Of a DNA stretch of 64,000 bases, positions 34,669 through 43,550 are shown piece after piece (position 1 is the stretch's first letter; every line of letters begins with the position of its first letter). A model generated the notes under the pieces. The model had not been told where the DNA came from. It saw only the letters and a program-made list of their open reading frames with translations, and made no database searches. Source of the DNA: Maribacter sp. 4G9 (lineage in GTDB: Bacteria > Bacteroidota > Bacteroidia > Flavobacteriales > Flavobacteriaceae); assembly GCF_002742265.1 (NCBI RefSeq), contig NZ_MDGL01000156.1:1-64000 (forward strand), read 5' to 3'. A program made the position numbers and the translations under genes.

Positions 34669-35703
34669 TTATTTATTATTAATCGCTCTTTTTTCAACAC
34701 CCTCAAAGGTAATTTTTACAAGCTTAATTGTACCATCTCTGTTGAATTCCATGCTATCCAGGCAGGTAACCCTATGATCCCTATCCTCATTGGGTATCGG
34801 CCTGCGGTGATATACCATGATCCACTCATCCGTTCCGGGAACATTGATTACGGAATGATGTCCAGCACCCGTTGCGACGGCCTCGTCGGACTGCAAAACC
34901 GTTCCAATTTTTTTATAGGGACCCGTTGCCTTATCGGCCATGGCGTATACCACCCGATAACTACCATCCGTCCAATTTCCTTCAGACCACATAAAATAAT
35001 ATATACCCTTCCGCAGAAACATAAACGGACCCTCTACATATCCTTCGGGCGTAATTTCCCTAAAAACACTTCCATCCTCCCATGGGATGAAACCTGTAAA
35101 ATCATTGTTCAATCTTCCTAGGTTACAATGACTCCATCCGCCATAGAAAAAATAGTAAGTGCCGTCCACGTCCTTAAAAACGAATTGATCAATGGGTTGG
35201 GCGTCGTTGTAAAAATCGGAAATCAAAGGTTTGCCCAAATAATCCTGGAAGGGGCCACCTGGATTATCGGCCACGGCAATACCTATTCCCCCGTAATGAT
35301 TGATATCATTATTGGGATCATAGGAGGACCTCCCCAGCCTTTGTATATCGTTGGCACCAAAAAACAGGTAATACTTTTTGTCCTTTTCAATAATGGAAGG
35401 GGCCCATAAGGCCTGCCTCAACCATTTTATCTTTGTCGTATCCAATATGTTTTCATGCTTTTCCCATTCGACAAGATCTTTGGAGGAAAATGCATCAAAA
35501 TGCAACTGTTTGTCATAATCATCAGAATACGTGGGATAAATCCAGTATTCCCCGTTCAAAACCGCACCTTCAGGATCGGCATACCAGCCCTCAAATATAG
35601 GATTACCTGACATGGAATCTGAATTATTTCCTTGACCTATTGCCAATTTACAAAGCAAAAACAGGATGGAAATAAAAAACAATGTATTTAAATTTTTACA
35701 CAT
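34669..35703 (-). CDS. glycoside hydrolase family 43 protein
   Basis: A 344-residue secreted enzyme (signal NTLFFISILFLLCKLAIGQG). The five-bladed propeller of GH43 carries the three acids: Asp in FEGWYADPEGAVLNGEYWIY, Asp in PIDQFVFKDVDG and the general-acid Glu in YVEGPFMFLRKG. GH43 enzymes are arabinofuranosidases, xylosidases or galactanases. No SusC/D pair is adjacent, so this is not a full polysaccharide utilisation locus. It is likely co-transcribed with the aldo/keto reductase. Confidence 0.88.
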   Translation of the reverse strand: MCKNLNTLFFISILFLLCKLAIGQGNNSDSMSGNPIFEGWYADPEGAVLNGEYWIYPTYSDDYDKQLHFDAFSSKDLVEWEKHENILDTTKIKWLRQALWAPSIIEKDKKYYLFFGANDIQRLGRSSYDPNNDINHYGGIGIAVADNPGGPFQDYLGKPLISDFYNDAQPIDQFVFKDVDGTYYFFYGGWSHCNLGRLNNDFTGFIPWEDGSVFREITPEGYVEGPFMFLRKGIYYFMWSEGNWTDGSYRVVYAMADKATGPYKKIGTVLQSDEAVATGAGHHSVINVPGTDEWIMVYHRRPIPNEDRDHRVTCLDSMEFNRDGTIKLVKITFEGVEKRAINNK

Positions 35704-35805
35704 TTTTAGCGATTTTTTGTGTCAGTATTATGTGCACAGAATTTTGTTGGAAGATATTCAATTGCGAAGGAACATCACGTTCAGAACCTTAAAATTCAAG
35801 AATTT

Positions 35806-36426
35806 TTATCCTATAGAAAGCCCTTTACGCCGCACCCAGTAAAAGGCGAAAATGAGATTTGGCACCCATGCCAACCAGGCCACAATACGGTATGCCGGTT
35901 CAAAAGAACCCATAAGCAAAATTAATAGGGGCAACCAAATCCTCAGTGTTACCGCACCAAAACAGGCAGCATAACTATAGATCATAAAGACCTTATGCTT
36001 TTCAATGTCCCCATGTCTAATGGCCATATAGGCCGTAATCGTAAAATACAGCCAAAAAACGGCCAACATGAAAAAACCTGTCATGGCCACAGGTCCCCCA
36101 GTGGCATAAAATGCAATAAATCCTCCACAAAGTCCACTTACCATAACGGCCCCTACATACACTTTCCCTATGGCCCGATGCCTAGCCAAATTTGAATTAC
36201 GGAAACGTTTGCTAAACTGCACCCAACCTATCATGAGCGCAAGACCCCCGAAAAGTATATGTCCATAAAACCCAATATTCCAGATTGAATTGGCCAATAA
36301 TTCCTGGCTTTTGGACAGCAACAATCCTATTTCGCCCTGGGCAAAAACATACATTAGCGGATAGAATCCAACGGCAATGGCCAAGAGTCCAAATACAAAC
36401 CATGCAACCCTATTTGTTCTATTCAT
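35806..36426 (-). CDS. DUF2306 membrane protein
   Basis: A 206-residue protein from ATG 36426 (MNRTNRVAWFVFGLLAIAVG) with six or so hydrophobic helices and several conserved His residues (IGFYGHILFGGLALMIGWVQ; NLARHRAIGKVYVG; AIRHGDIEKHKVFMIYSYAA), a DUF2306 pattern. The His set suggests haem or quinone contact, but the function is unknown. The start overlaps the end of the upstream esterase gene by eight bases, implying translational coupling. Confidence 0.78.
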   Translation of the reverse strand: MNRTNRVAWFVFGLLAIAVGFYPLMYVFAQGEIGLLLSKSQELLANSIWNIGFYGHILFGGLALMIGWVQFSKRFRNSNLARHRAIGKVYVGAVMVSGLCGGFIAFYATGGPVAMTGFFMLAVFWLYFTITAYMAIRHGDIEKHKVFMIYSYAACFGAVTLRIWLPLLILLMGSFEPAYRIVAWLAWVPNLIFAFYWVRRKGLSIG

Positions 36427-38149
36427 AGCGCCAACTTGTAAGATCTGCCCCCGTGGGGGCACTTTCCGCAATTCGTTTCATGATCTTTGGCACGTACATG
36501 GAGTTGTATCGCAACCTACTTATGGCATTAGGCAGCTCTGGATCACCGTTCCAGCAGTGCTCGGCCCGGTCCCCGTATAATACTTCCCCTTCATAATAGG
36601 GTTCTGTAGTGCTCTCCAAAAAATCCTCCATCAAATAGACCGCATTGTTCAGGTAGTAATTATCCATATCCCCGCAATAAATATGGATTTTACCTTTTAA
36701 ATTTTCTCCCAATTTTTCCCAATCACGCTCCATGATGTATCGAAGATCGTAATTCTCTTTCCAATATTCGGCAACCTTATGGTCAATATCCCCGGTCATT
36801 TTATCCCAAATTCTAACTGGATAGCCGTCATCACCTTGGGGAGAGTAGGTGGCTTCCCAAATATCCCATTGTTGTCCAGACCGGGATTTGTCCCCTAACA
36901 CCAATTCCAAATGGTTTCCCTGTCTCAAGGTCGATTGTATGTTTCCCAAATAATCCCGATGGGAAGGCACTTCCAATTTTTTGTGGACAGCATCATAGTA
37001 ATAAGCATTTTCATCCTCATAAATATTGGTAAGACAATAGGCCCGGAAATCGATTGGATCCGGACAAGCGGCAAAACAGCCATTGTATTCCTCCGGATAT
37101 TTTACCTGAACCGCCAAAGCCTCCCATCCTCCGGTAGAACCGCCATACAAGAAGCGAGACCATCCCTCGCCCATGCCCCTAAACTCTTTTTCGATATAAG
37201 GAATTAGTTCATAGGTGATAGCATCCCCATAAGGTCCTTGACTGGCCGAATTCACCGCATAGGAATCATCATAATATGGGGTTGGATGTTGAATTTCGAT
37301 GATCAAAAACCTAGGGAAATCCGGTTCGTTCCAACGTTTGTAAAAATCATAAGCCTCTTGTTGTTGGATGATGTTATATCCTTTCATATCAAACCTTGCG
37401 GAATAATCCGGCTCCAGATTAGGGTCCGGCGGGGTTGTCCGGAAGCCACTAAAATCCGAAGGGAAATGTCCATGAAAGACCATTAGCGGATATTTGGCTT
37501 CGGGGTGTTCGTTAAAACCCTTTGGCAACAATACATGGGCACCCAGATATATATCCCTACCATAGAACTCCGATAGTTTTTCGGACTTCATCTTAATGTG
37601 CTTTATCCACTCCGTATCCTCCGGCTCGGGTATTGGTGGAATTACCTGATCCATTTCCACGGTTACATTTTGAATGCCATTGCTACCCACTCTAATCTTA
37701 AAGGGCTTGCTGTACAAATTTCCGGGTGAGCTATTCCATTGCTGCCCTTCCCCATTATCCATAGGCAATTTTACGGTATGGCCCGTGGAAAGGTTAAACG
37801 TTTCATAGACATGAAGCAACGCCTGTACATTATATTCGCCCGGTGGTATTTGCGACATACTTGGGTAGGGATATCCAAAAACAGTTTCGTCAAAAGTAAT
37901 GGGCTTACCGGGAACCATACCGTCCACGTTCATTCCAAAGATCAATTGCGTGTTGAGGCCGTCATTGATTTGAAAACGGGGTTCCTTACTGTCATCGGAA
38001 GAAAACATGAGCAATAATCTACCATCTTTTCCCTCCGGGCTGGCAGATGCTGTAAAACTTACGTTCACATTATAAGTTGACTCCTTGACTTTTTGGCAAG
38101 CACCAAGCAGCAAGGCAGAGAGACAGGCAAAACAAAGAATTTTATTCAT
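36419..38149 (-). CDS. putative esterase lipoprotein
   Basis: A 576-residue lipoprotein (MNKILCFACLSALLLGAC). After a beta-rich N-terminal region of about 180 residues comes an esterase D-like alpha/beta domain (YLGAHVLLPKGFNEHPEAKY, PLMVFHGHFP) with the nucleophile elbow FLYGGSTGGWEALAVQ and candidate His late in the domain (YGDRAEHCWNGDPE). It may deacylate carbohydrates or siderophores; the target is unclear. A DUF2306 gene overlaps its 3' end by eight bases. Confidence 0.8.
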   Translation of the reverse strand: MNKILCFACLSALLLGACQKVKESTYNVNVSFTASASPEGKDGRLLLMFSSDDSKEPRFQINDGLNTQLIFGMNVDGMVPGKPITFDETVFGYPYPSMSQIPPGEYNVQALLHVYETFNLSTGHTVKLPMDNGEGQQWNSSPGNLYSKPFKIRVGSNGIQNVTVEMDQVIPPIPEPEDTEWIKHIKMKSEKLSEFYGRDIYLGAHVLLPKGFNEHPEAKYPLMVFHGHFPSDFSGFRTTPPDPNLEPDYSARFDMKGYNIIQQQEAYDFYKRWNEPDFPRFLIIEIQHPTPYYDDSYAVNSASQGPYGDAITYELIPYIEKEFRGMGEGWSRFLYGGSTGGWEALAVQVKYPEEYNGCFAACPDPIDFRAYCLTNIYEDENAYYYDAVHKKLEVPSHRDYLGNIQSTLRQGNHLELVLGDKSRSGQQWDIWEATYSPQGDDGYPVRIWDKMTGDIDHKVAEYWKENYDLRYIMERDWEKLGENLKGKIHIYCGDMDNYYLNNAVYLMEDFLESTTEPYYEGEVLYGDRAEHCWNGDPELPNAISRLRYNSMYVPKIMKRIAESAPTGADLTSWRYE

Positions 38150-38289
38150 ATGGGTCGGTTTTTGATAAAAAGGTAATCCATTTAATCAAGAATGCAAAAG
38201 CATACCATTTATAAAAACCTTTCGTTTAATACTATTATCAGATTGTTAGGTATCGATATGAAACCCTTACCACCCAAATCCTCATTGTT

Positions 38290-38439
38290 ATGAAAAAAGT
38301 AGTTGCCATCCTTCTTATCTTTTCAGGAATCCTTGCCGTAAGTAGTTGCGATTATGACGACAGTAATGACCTGGACATTCTTAGACCCAACGATTCTACA
38401 CAAAACGGCATTGTGCATGGCCATGGGATGCCCGAATAA
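38290..38439 (+). CDS. 49-residue lipoprotein
   Basis: A short complete frame starts MKKVVAILLIFSGILAVSSC, a textbook lipoprotein signal with the acceptor Cys at 20, followed by an acidic stretch DYDDSNDLDILRPND and a tail IVHGHGMPE. No domain. It is followed immediately by a hairpin and is divergent from the esterase gene. The mature part is only about 29 residues. Function unknown. Confidence 0.65.
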   Translation: MKKVVAILLIFSGILAVSSCDYDDSNDLDILRPNDSTQNGIVHGHGMPE

Positions 38440-38442
38440 AAA

Positions 38443-38466
38443 ACCCTACAATATTCATCGTAGGGT
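38443..38466. terminator. bidirectional terminator-like hairpin
   Basis: A 7-bp stem (ACCCTAC / GTAGGGT) with a 10-base loop lies between the small lipoprotein stop and the convergent folD stop. The T runs are weak. Confidence 0.5.
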
Positions 38467-38488
38467 CTTATCAGTTGATGGGTCTTTT

Positions 38489-39373
38489 TTATTCACGGCC
38501 TCTGTGCCTTTCCCTTGCCAATAATGTATTTTTAAGCAACATGGCAATGGTCATGGGGCCAACACCTCCCGGAACGGGGGTTATAAAAGATGCTTTTTTA
38601 CTTACGTTTTCAAAGTCCACATCCCCGGTAATGTAATATCCCTTTTCCTTGGTATCGTCCGGAACACGCGTGATTCCCACATCGATGACCACTGCGTCGT
38701 CCTTTACCATCTCGGCTTTTAGGAAGTTGGGTACACCAAGAGCGGAAATAACAATATCCGCTTGCGAAATAATTTGGGTAATATTTTTTGTGTGGCTATG
38801 TGTTAGGGTCACCGTGGAGTTTCCGGGCCACCCTTTTCGGCCCATCAAAATACTCATGGGCCTTCCTACGATGTGGCTTCGGCCTATTACGACCGTATGC
38901 TTGCCTTTGGTATCTACCTGATAGCGCTCCAACAGTTCCAAAATCCCGAATGGCGTGGCCGGAATGAACGTACTCATATCCAAGGCCATTTTCCCAAAGT
39001 TCATGGGGTGGAATCCGTCCACGTCCTTATCTGGATGCACGGCCATGATAACCTTTTGTGTGTCGATTTGTTCAGGCAATGGCAACTGGACAATGAATCC
39101 GTCTATATCTTTATCCTCGTTCAGTTCGTGGATCTTCTTCAATAATTCCTGTTCAGATGTGGTACTGGGCATTCGTACCATGGTAGATTCAAACCCTACA
39201 CGTTCGCAAGCCCGTACCTTGCTACCAACATACGTTAGGCTGGCACCATCGCTACCCACAATAACCGCGGCCAAGTGCGGGACCTTTTCACCCCTTTCAC
39301 GCATCTTTGCCACCTCAGCGGCTATTTCATCCTTTATTTGATTTGATATTTTTTTACCGTCAAGAATTTCCAT
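38489..39373 (-). CDS. folD: bifunctional methylenetetrahydrofolate dehydrogenase/cyclohydrolase
   Basis: A 294-residue FolD of normal length. Signatures are TYVGSKVRACERVGF (catalytic Lys), DGFIVQLPLPEQID and the NADP-binding TVVIGRSHIVGRPMSILM, ending in TPVPGGVGPMTIAMLL. It interconverts 5,10-methylene- and 10-formyl-tetrahydrofolate. It is downstream of ffh on the same strand with a gap of about 110 bases. Confidence 0.96.
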   Translation of the reverse strand: MEILDGKKISNQIKDEIAAEVAKMRERGEKVPHLAAVIVGSDGASLTYVGSKVRACERVGFESTMVRMPSTTSEQELLKKIHELNEDKDIDGFIVQLPLPEQIDTQKVIMAVHPDKDVDGFHPMNFGKMALDMSTFIPATPFGILELLERYQVDTKGKHTVVIGRSHIVGRPMSILMGRKGWPGNSTVTLTHSHTKNITQIISQADIVISALGVPNFLKAEMVKDDAVVIDVGITRVPDDTKEKGYYITGDVDFENVSKKASFITPVPGGVGPMTIAMLLKNTLLARERHRGRE

Positions 39374-39486
39374 GTATTACGTATTCAGTAGGCAGTTTAT
39401 TACACTACAAATTTACCCGGGTTGTTCATTTTAAATTGAATCGGTTTTACAACCAATGCGCTATCTTTCTTACAGGTCATCCGATA

Positions 39487-40818
39487 TTAACGCCCAAGAC
39501 CGCTCATCATCTGCATCATTTTTTTACCGCCACCCCCTTGCATCATCTTCATCATCTTGCTCATTTGGTCAAATTGTTTCAACAACTGGTTTATCTCCTG
39601 TACCTCTCTTCCACTACCCTTTGCGATCCTCTTTTTTCTACTAGCATCCAGTTTGGAGGGATTGGACCTTTCATCCGGAGTCATGGAATAAATAATGGCC
39701 TCTATGTGCTTAAATGCGTCATCGTCAATATCCAAACCTTTTAGCGCCTTGCCAGCTCCGGGAATCATACCCATAAGGTCCTTCATGTTTCCCATTTTTT
39801 TGATCTGCTGTATCTGTCCTAGGAAATCGTCAAAACCGAATTTGTTTTTGGCGATTTTTTTTTGGATCTTTCTGGCCTCCTCCTCATCAAATTGTTCCTG
39901 GGCCCTTTCTACCAAGGACACAACGTCACCCATTCCCAAAATACGATCGGCCATACGGGAAGGATAGAAGATATCGATAGCCTCCATTTTTTCACCCGTA
40001 CCTATGAATTTTATTGGCTTGTTTACGACCGATTTTATGGAAATGGCCGCACCACCGCGGGTATCACCATCGAGCTTTGTAAGTATGACCCCGTCAAAAT
40101 TAAGGACATCGTTAAATGCCTTGGCCGTGTTAACGGCATCCTGCCCTGTCATGGAATCCACCACAAATAGGGTCTCCTGCGGTTTGATAGCCTTGTGAAT
40201 TTCAGATATCTCGTTCATCATCTTTTCGTCCACGGCCAATCGACCAGCGGTATCTATGATGACTACGTTATGTCCTTCTGTCTTTGCCTTGGCGATACCC
40301 GCCTTGGCGATTGCCACCGGGTCATTGTTCTCCCTATCCGAATATACAGGCACGCCAATTTGCTCCCCAACAACGTGTAGCTGATCTATGGCTGCTGGAC
40401 GGTATACGTCGCACGCTACCAACAAGGGATTCTTGGATTTTTTCTTCTTTAAAAAATTGGCCAATTTACCTGAGAATGTTGTCTTACCGGAACCTTGCAG
40501 ACCGGACATCAAAATCACCGAAGGATTGCCGGATAGATTGATTCCTTCTGAATCGCCCCCCATTAATTCGGTCAACTCATCCTTTACGATCTTAACCATC
40601 AATTGGCCTGGTTGCAATGAAGTCAAAACGTTTTGACCAAGCGCCTTTTCCTTTACGCGATTGGTAAATTCCTTGGCGATCTTAAAGTTGACATCCGCAT
40701 CCAAGAGGGCCCTACGAACCTCTTTGGTCGTCTCCGCAACATTGATTTCCGTTATTTGTCCATGCCCTTTAAGTACATGAAGGGCTTTATCCAACTTTTC
40801 GCTTAAATTATCAAACAT
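39487..40818 (-). CDS. ffh: signal recognition particle protein Ffh
   Basis: A 443-residue SRP54 GTPase. The N domain is followed by the G domain with MSGLQGSGKTTFSGKLA, VACDVYRPAAIDQL, VIIDTAGRLAVDE and LTKLDGDTRGG. The Met-rich M domain ends GGGGKKMMQMMSGLGR. It targets inner-membrane proteins co-translationally with 4.5S RNA and FtsY. Length and motifs are normal. Confidence 0.97.
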   Translation of the reverse strand: MFDNLSEKLDKALHVLKGHGQITEINVAETTKEVRRALLDADVNFKIAKEFTNRVKEKALGQNVLTSLQPGQLMVKIVKDELTELMGGDSEGINLSGNPSVILMSGLQGSGKTTFSGKLANFLKKKKSKNPLLVACDVYRPAAIDQLHVVGEQIGVPVYSDRENNDPVAIAKAGIAKAKTEGHNVVIIDTAGRLAVDEKMMNEISEIHKAIKPQETLFVVDSMTGQDAVNTAKAFNDVLNFDGVILTKLDGDTRGGAAISIKSVVNKPIKFIGTGEKMEAIDIFYPSRMADRILGMGDVVSLVERAQEQFDEEEARKIQKKIAKNKFGFDDFLGQIQQIKKMGNMKDLMGMIPGAGKALKGLDIDDDAFKHIEAIIYSMTPDERSNPSKLDASRKKRIAKGSGREVQEINQLLKQFDQMSKMMKMMQGGGGKKMMQMMSGLGR

Positions 40819-40900
40819 TTTATTCCGTTTTAAGGGGAATGCAAATTTAAGAATATCATTGCTAAACGGACATAAACACTACTAAAATCTACAAAACAAA

Positions 40901-40927
40901 AAGAGCATCCAAAATATGGATGCTCTT
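40901..40927 (-). terminator. terminator-like hairpin, minus strand
   Basis: A perfect 11-bp stem (AAGAGCATCCA / TGGATGCTCTT) with loop AAATA is followed on the minus strand by TTTTTG. It lies about 220 bases beyond the lipoprotein genes on that strand, and would end their transcript before ffh. Confidence 0.65.
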
Positions 40928-41148
40928 AACGCTGGGATGTGGGGCAAAAAAGGTATTACATTTTCATATGTTATTGTTTCATCTCAAGGAACGGCCAAAT
41001 TAAATTTGACCTTTATATAATGAATCTAACATATATTTTTAGATAGCTTTCCATGCTATAAATCTCCCATAAAACTCCATCAACACCACCAACGAGGCCC
41101 AACTCTTTACTGCTGGTGGTGTATTTCTGGATGTTTATCATTCAATAA
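40928..41148. other. gene-free stretch with a 9-bp stem
   Basis: ACACCACCA (41083-41091) pairs with TGGTGGTGT (41114-41122) around a 22-base loop without a T run. I see no gene; only frames of about a dozen codons are present. It would be the 3' untranslated region of the lipoprotein transcript. Confidence 0.4.
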
Positions 41149-41204
41149 TTATATCTTTTCAAAGACCAAACGGTCGATACTCCCATCACCGCCACTTATG
41201 TCCT

Positions 41205-41627
41205 TCAATTCGATTCTGCTATTGGAAAAGGAAACAATGTCCCAATCTTCCGATAATTCCGCAAAGTTGGCAGGAGAGGTGAAAAAATATTAAAATCCAC
41301 ATCGTCATCTGAACTACTGTCGTCATCACTACTACTGGAATCCGATGTAATGGACCATGCTCCGGAAACGGAAGTTTTACCATTATCCGCAATGAGCCTT
41401 CCGTCAGACTCGAAAACAAATGTATGATTGGAAAAATCATTTGTCTCATCTACACCGTCCTCCTCAAAAAGAGCCACACGCCAACTGCCCGATGTAACGG
41501 TAGACTTGACCTGCTCCGCATTGACCATGTCATTTAAACCATTGGAATCATCAGAGGATTCACAGGATACGAATCCCAGACCTGTCAAGGCCATTATCAT
41601 TAAGCTTAATTTTTTTAGTTTTTTCAT
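41205..41627 (-). CDS. acidic single-module lipoprotein, frameshifted at an A6/T6 run
   Basis: The readable frame is 140 residues: lipoprotein signal MKKLKKLSLMIMALTGLGFV then SC, followed by a lipocalin-like module (SGSWRVALFEEDGVDETNDF) and a Ser/Asp run (SDSSSSDDDSSSDDDVD). After codon AAT the run of six T (plus-strand A at 41282-41287) shifts the frame. Adding one T restores FFTSPANFAELSEDWDIVSF, then SNSRIELKDISGGDGSIDRL and VFEKI with stop at 41149-41151. That tail is closely similar to the end of the 585-residue neighbour (ELTDDWEFVSMTQGRLELKD), which proves the intended frame. The true gene therefore spans 41149-41627 and is a paralogue of the neighbour's last module. Confidence 0.75.
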   Translation of the reverse strand: MKKLKKLSLMIMALTGLGFVSCESSDDSNGLNDMVNAEQVKSTVTSGSWRVALFEEDGVDETNDFSNHTFVFESDGRLIADNGKTSVSGAWSITSDSSSSDDDSSSDDDVDFNIFSPLLPTLRNYRKIGTLFPFPIAESN

Positions 41628-41653
41628 TTTTTAAAAGAGTTTTTGATTGATAA

Positions 41654-41682
41654 GGCCTATGGGGAATAATTCCCCATAGGCC
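41654..41682 (-). terminator. strong hairpin between the two lipoprotein genes
   Basis: A perfect 13-bp stem (GGCCTATGGGGAA / TTCCCCATAGGCC) with loop TAA lies seven bases past the stop of the large lipoprotein. No T run follows on the minus strand, so it is more likely an mRNA-stabilising or partial-termination structure that sets the ratio of the two products. Confidence 0.6.
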
Positions 41683-41688
41683 CAATTT

Positions 41689-43446
41689 TTATTTTTCCAA
41701 TACCAAGGTGGATATGGTACCGTCACCACTAACATCCTTTAACTCAAGTCTTCCTTGTGTCATGGAAACAAATTCCCAATCATCGGTCAGCTCGTTCATT
41801 GGCATGTTATCTCCATAATTTAGATACACTTTAAGCTTGCCATCCTTGTTTCTAAGAACTCGCCATAGTCCAGTAGCATAAACTTCCCCACCTTCTTTAA
41901 GTTCCATTTGTAGGTTTGGCATGAAGGCAGTACTATACCCTCCAAAATCAAGGGTCTCATCAACACCTTCGTCTATATAAGATGCAACGGTCCAATCACC
42001 GCCCATCATGAAGTTCCTGATTTCCAAGACATCTGCATCATCCGAATTATCGTCACAAACCCTTTGCAGAATCAATTCATAACCTATCTCTTCCACCTCA
42101 AACTTTAACCTACTTTGGGTCAATTCACGTACCGGCCAAACAAAACTTACGCCAGGTTCTTCTCCCATTGTTATGTTAACAATCAAATTCTGTTGCATGT
42201 TGAAACCTATTTCCCAGGTACCTTCTGAAGTGTTTATTCCGTTGCTTAGGGTAATTACGCCTTCGGGCATAAATTTGAACTCATAACCTAAAAGTCTATC
42301 GATTTCTTCTCCTTGATTTTTTACTTTTTTAATGATCCATTCACATTCCCTTAGAATGTTCCTTAAATTCTCCGGATCAAATCCAATACCATCACCTTCA
42401 CAATCCCTACGCATCCAAATACGGTTTCTTTCCCCGTTGTAGAATTTAATTACGCCATCCTCTGTCTTGTAAATGGTCCATTCCATATTAAATCCAGATA
42501 AGGTCTCAATGTTCATGGTAACCTTTGCACCATTATCTCCCATGCCGGAAGACCAAGTACCGTTGGCCTCAAAACCTAGTCGATTGCTAACATGCACGGT
42601 TCCATCTGCCTTGAAGTCGAAATAATAATTTACATACTGTGCAATTTCACTTACGTCATCCCTAATAACTTCAAGCACGTACCATGGACAGGATACCAGA
42701 AATTCATCCAAATCCTCATCGTCAAAATCATCGTCGTTATAGTCGTTGTCATCGTCCTCGTCACAGGCATCCTTGGCGTTTCGTATGTTCATTGCCAATT
42801 CTTCATTGCTGTTCACCTCAATTTTAGAACCATCGTACAATTCCAACGTAATGGGAAAATCAAAGCTTACAAGCTCATTGTCCTCCAGACCTTTGAAGAA
42901 AAGTCTTAATTGCCTGTCACTTTCCACAACCACCTCCCCGGTTTGCTCCAAGTCGATGTCAAATGTGTACAAGGTCATAGGATATACAAAATCTATACAC
43001 TCAATATCATCATCTTCACCGCCCTCTTTACACTGTTGGGCCAACTCCCGCAAATCCTCAAAACCATTGATGGTTATTTCGGTAAAGTCGCCCGATGTAA
43101 TGGTGATGGGAAAAAGAATTTCCAGAAAATCCTCATCATCGTCCACCTCATCAAAAATTTCTTCTATCAATTTTAAATCTTCCCTAGAGTTTATGGTCAA
43201 TTCCAATCCATTTACTTCAACGGTATAGGGAAACTTTACGTCGTAACAGCTGGTGCCGTCCACGATATTATCAAAGGAACCATCTCTGGTAACGGTATTC
43301 TGTATCAAAATACCGGCAGCTGAGCTAGCAGTTATGGCCGCTGGTTCCTCTCCTGTGTTAATCTCTTCGAATTCATCTTGACATGAGGTAAAACTCAGTG
43401 CCATTACAAATATGCCTAGGTAAGCAAAACTTAAAAACTTTTTCAT
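41689..43446 (-). CDS. large acidic modular lipoprotein
   Basis: A 585-residue lipoprotein (MKKFLSFAYLGIFVMALSFT, then SC22). Two kinds of internal repeat are visible. Four units at about residues 70-107, 108-150, 151-192 and 193-230 share a pattern like 'v.FP.Tl.....g.eitInS.edL'. Three lipocalin-like units at about 251-350, 365-465 and 480-585 share 'W.v......d...df....F..dG.v...n....GtW'. An Asp-rich linker (DACDEDDDNDYNDDDFDDED) separates the two sets and could bind divalent cations. It is probably surface- or periplasm-facing. It is divergent from the ECF sigma gene and has the same promoter-like motif as fecR, so it is probably a target of that sigma factor and may act with the TonB receptor. 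No known family name. Confidence 0.8.
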   Translation of the reverse strand: MKKFLSFAYLGIFVMALSFTSCQDEFEEINTGEEPAAITASSAAGILIQNTVTRDGSFDNIVDGTSCYDVKFPYTVEVNGLELTINSREDLKLIEEIFDEVDDDEDFLEILFPITITSGDFTEITINGFEDLRELAQQCKEGGEDDDIECIDFVYPMTLYTFDIDLEQTGEVVVESDRQLRLFFKGLEDNELVSFDFPITLELYDGSKIEVNSNEELAMNIRNAKDACDEDDDNDYNDDDFDDEDLDEFLVSCPWYVLEVIRDDVSEIAQYVNYYFDFKADGTVHVSNRLGFEANGTWSSGMGDNGAKVTMNIETLSGFNMEWTIYKTEDGVIKFYNGERNRIWMRRDCEGDGIGFDPENLRNILRECEWIIKKVKNQGEEIDRLLGYEFKFMPEGVITLSNGINTSEGTWEIGFNMQQNLIVNITMGEEPGVSFVWPVRELTQSRLKFEVEEIGYELILQRVCDDNSDDADVLEIRNFMMGGDWTVASYIDEGVDETLDFGGYSTAFMPNLQMELKEGGEVYATGLWRVLRNKDGKLKVYLNYGDNMPMNELTDDWEFVSMTQGRLELKDVSGDGTISTLVLEK

Positions 43447-43479
43447 AACGATTTGGTATTATAATTTATTCGGTAGTAA

Positions 43480-43505
43480 AACAACACGTTGAAAAAAAAC
43501 CCTAC
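43480..43505 (-). promoter_or_regulatory. candidate ECF-sigma promoter for the lipoprotein operon
   Basis: On the minus strand the sequence reads GTAGGGTTTTTT, eight bases, GTTGTT, ending 33 bases before the lipoprotein ATG. The identical two-part motif with the same N8 spacing precedes fecR at 44287-44312. Confidence 0.6.
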
Positions 43506-43528
43506 CTGCTTTTTAATTTTTTTTAAAA

Positions 43529-43536
43529 TATCTTTG
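43529..43536 (+). promoter_or_regulatory. candidate housekeeping -7 box for the sigma gene
   Basis: TATCTTTG is an exact match to the Bacteroidota TAnnTTTG box and ends 14 bases before the TTG start of the sigma gene. No clear TTG -33 box lies at the right distance. Confidence 0.4.
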
Positions 43537-43550
43537 AAAAAAACAGGACA

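Noticed and set aside
34669-38149. Polysaccharide utilisation locus around GH43
   Set aside because: No SusC/SusD pair or further glycoside hydrolases are present next to it.
40950-41100. Small RNA or tiny peptide gene (about 13 codons)
   Set aside because: Too short to judge and without a clear promoter; the region reads as the 3' end of the lipoprotein transcript.
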